Assembly: GCA_016702335.1 (NCBI GenBank)
Contig: JADJEF010000018.1
Location: forward strand, 868,001 to 932,000
DNA: 64,000 nucleotides
DNA from: Rhodocyclaceae bacterium
GTDB lineage: Bacteria > Pseudomonadota > Gammaproteobacteria > Burkholderiales > Rhodocyclaceae
Direction: 5' to 3'
Shown here: in pieces, positions 63,528-64,000 of the stretch
Position numbering within the stretch: the stretch's first letter is position 1
How the letters are laid out: each line of letters starts with the position of its first letter
Program-made: the position numbers and the translations under genes
The notes under the pieces: generated by a model
Seen by the model: only the letters and a program-made list of their open reading frames with translations
The model's database searches: none
What the model was told of the DNA's origin: nothing

Positions 63528-64000
63528 TCAGCCCTCGTGCCAGACGACGGATTTACGCGTTTTTGCCCACGTATCGAAAAACGGCGTGTAGTGATTTTCC
63601 AGCACATTGCGCTTGAGCTTCAGCGTGGGCGTGATGAAACCCGCTTCCACAGTCCATTGCTCTGGCACCACGGCCACAAAATCCAGCCGCTCGTGCGGGT
63701 CCAATTCGTTGTTAACCTTCGCCAGATGTGCTTCGAGCTCGGCGGTGAATTCCTGACGCGCAGCGGCATCCTTCATCGCTGACCACCTGCCGGGCGGCAA
63801 CATGGCCAAGGCAAAGGGTTGCGGAAAAGCCAGGCCGGTCACCATGCACGCCTCGATGCGCGTAAAGGCCGACAACTTGCTCTCGATGGGTGCGGGAGCC
63901 ACATACTTGCCCTTGCTGGTCTTGAATTGCTCCTTCGCTCGTCCAACGATGCGCAGTCGGCCCTGCTCGTCAAACTGCCCAAGGTCACCGGTACGCAACC
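63528..64000 (-). CDS. AMP-forming acyl-CoA synthetase, 3' end only
   Basis: The C-terminal 157 residues of a FadD-like ligase; the 5' part lies beyond the right edge. The hinge and substrate region reads RTGDLGQFDEQGRLRIVGRA, then KEQFKTSKGKYVAPAPIESK and a C-terminal TPTLKLKRNVLENHYTPFFD. The KTSKGKYVAPAPIE form is typical of long-chain fatty acid:CoA ligases of the FAA1/LACS type. Exact substrate is unknown. Confidence 0.85.
   Translation of the reverse strand, partial: LRTGDLGQFDEQGRLRIVGRAKEQFKTSKGKYVAPAPIESKLSAFTRIEACMVTGLAFPQPFALAMLPPGRWSAMKDAAARQEFTAELEAHLAKVNNELDPHERLDFVAVVPEQWTVEAGFITPTLKLKRNVLENHYTPFFDTWAKTRKSVVWHEG

Overview
The window is a stretch of chromosome from a betaproteobacterium. 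A position close to the Rhodocyclales or Nitrosomonadales is inferred from gene order and protein flavour; no rRNA or tRNA gene is present to confirm it. Coding density and GC are high, and nearly all genes are housekeeping genes in recognisable local clusters.

Layout. 1-5920 (minus): rimP-nusA-infB-rbfA-truB, with an intrinsic-terminator-like hairpin in the leader before rimP. 6157-10058 (plus): map, glnD and a small cyclic-nucleotide-binding protein. 10126-18879 (minus): a DHH phosphoesterase, an addAB-type helicase/nuclease pair, a small membrane protein and rmuC. 19072-20609: two small toxin-antitoxin loci, the first with a broken toxin. 20842-23648 (minus): nitroreductase and acs. 23830-27207 (plus): the dTDP-rhamnose operon rfbBADC. 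27221-34088: parE and parC, separated by an accessory island with a Phd/zeta-type kinase module, tandem repeats, an unrecognised membrane protein and a dead nucleotidyltransferase. 34421-40743: thrC, a CoA hydrolase/transferase, hom and alaA. 40923-44732: an Mth938-like protein, an SMR-like transporter, an ArnD-like protein with altered catalytic residues, a peroxiredoxin and a PhoH-family ATPase. 44818-47875 (minus): dnaB and rpsF-priB-rpsR-rplI. 48060-52834: an HDOD protein, a pseudouridine synthase, rlmJ and acetoacetyl-CoA synthetase. 52910-60038: ETF-ubiquinone oxidoreductase, a group II intron, acyl-CoA dehydrogenase, etfA and etfB. 60151-64000: mtnP, typA, a LysE-type exporter and the 3' part of an acyl-CoA synthetase.

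Functionally the window combines translation, DNA topology and repair, nitrogen signalling, threonine and alanine metabolism, O-antigen sugar synthesis and a fatty-acid oxidation chain. In that chain acyl-CoA dehydrogenase passes electrons to EtfAB and then to ETF-QO. A perfect palindrome upstream of etfB resembles a PsrA/FadR-type operator.

The most unusual signal is a dispersed 27-base element seen 17 times in 64 kb, in both orientations. It reads CGCCGT, then four variable bases obeying NYYR, then CCAGCGCCGACTTGCGG. It lies in intergenic gaps and also inside genes (addA, addB twice, rmuC, rfbA, rfbD, parC twice, acetoacetyl-CoA synthetase, and the last codons of the HDOD gene), where it is translated in four different frames. 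It has no stop codon in any of the six frames. In RfbA it accounts for about 8 extra residues relative to the family. Elsewhere it forms hairpins at gene ends. It could be an uptake-sequence-like motif, a REP-like mobile element or a chromosome-organisation site; the sequence alone does not decide.
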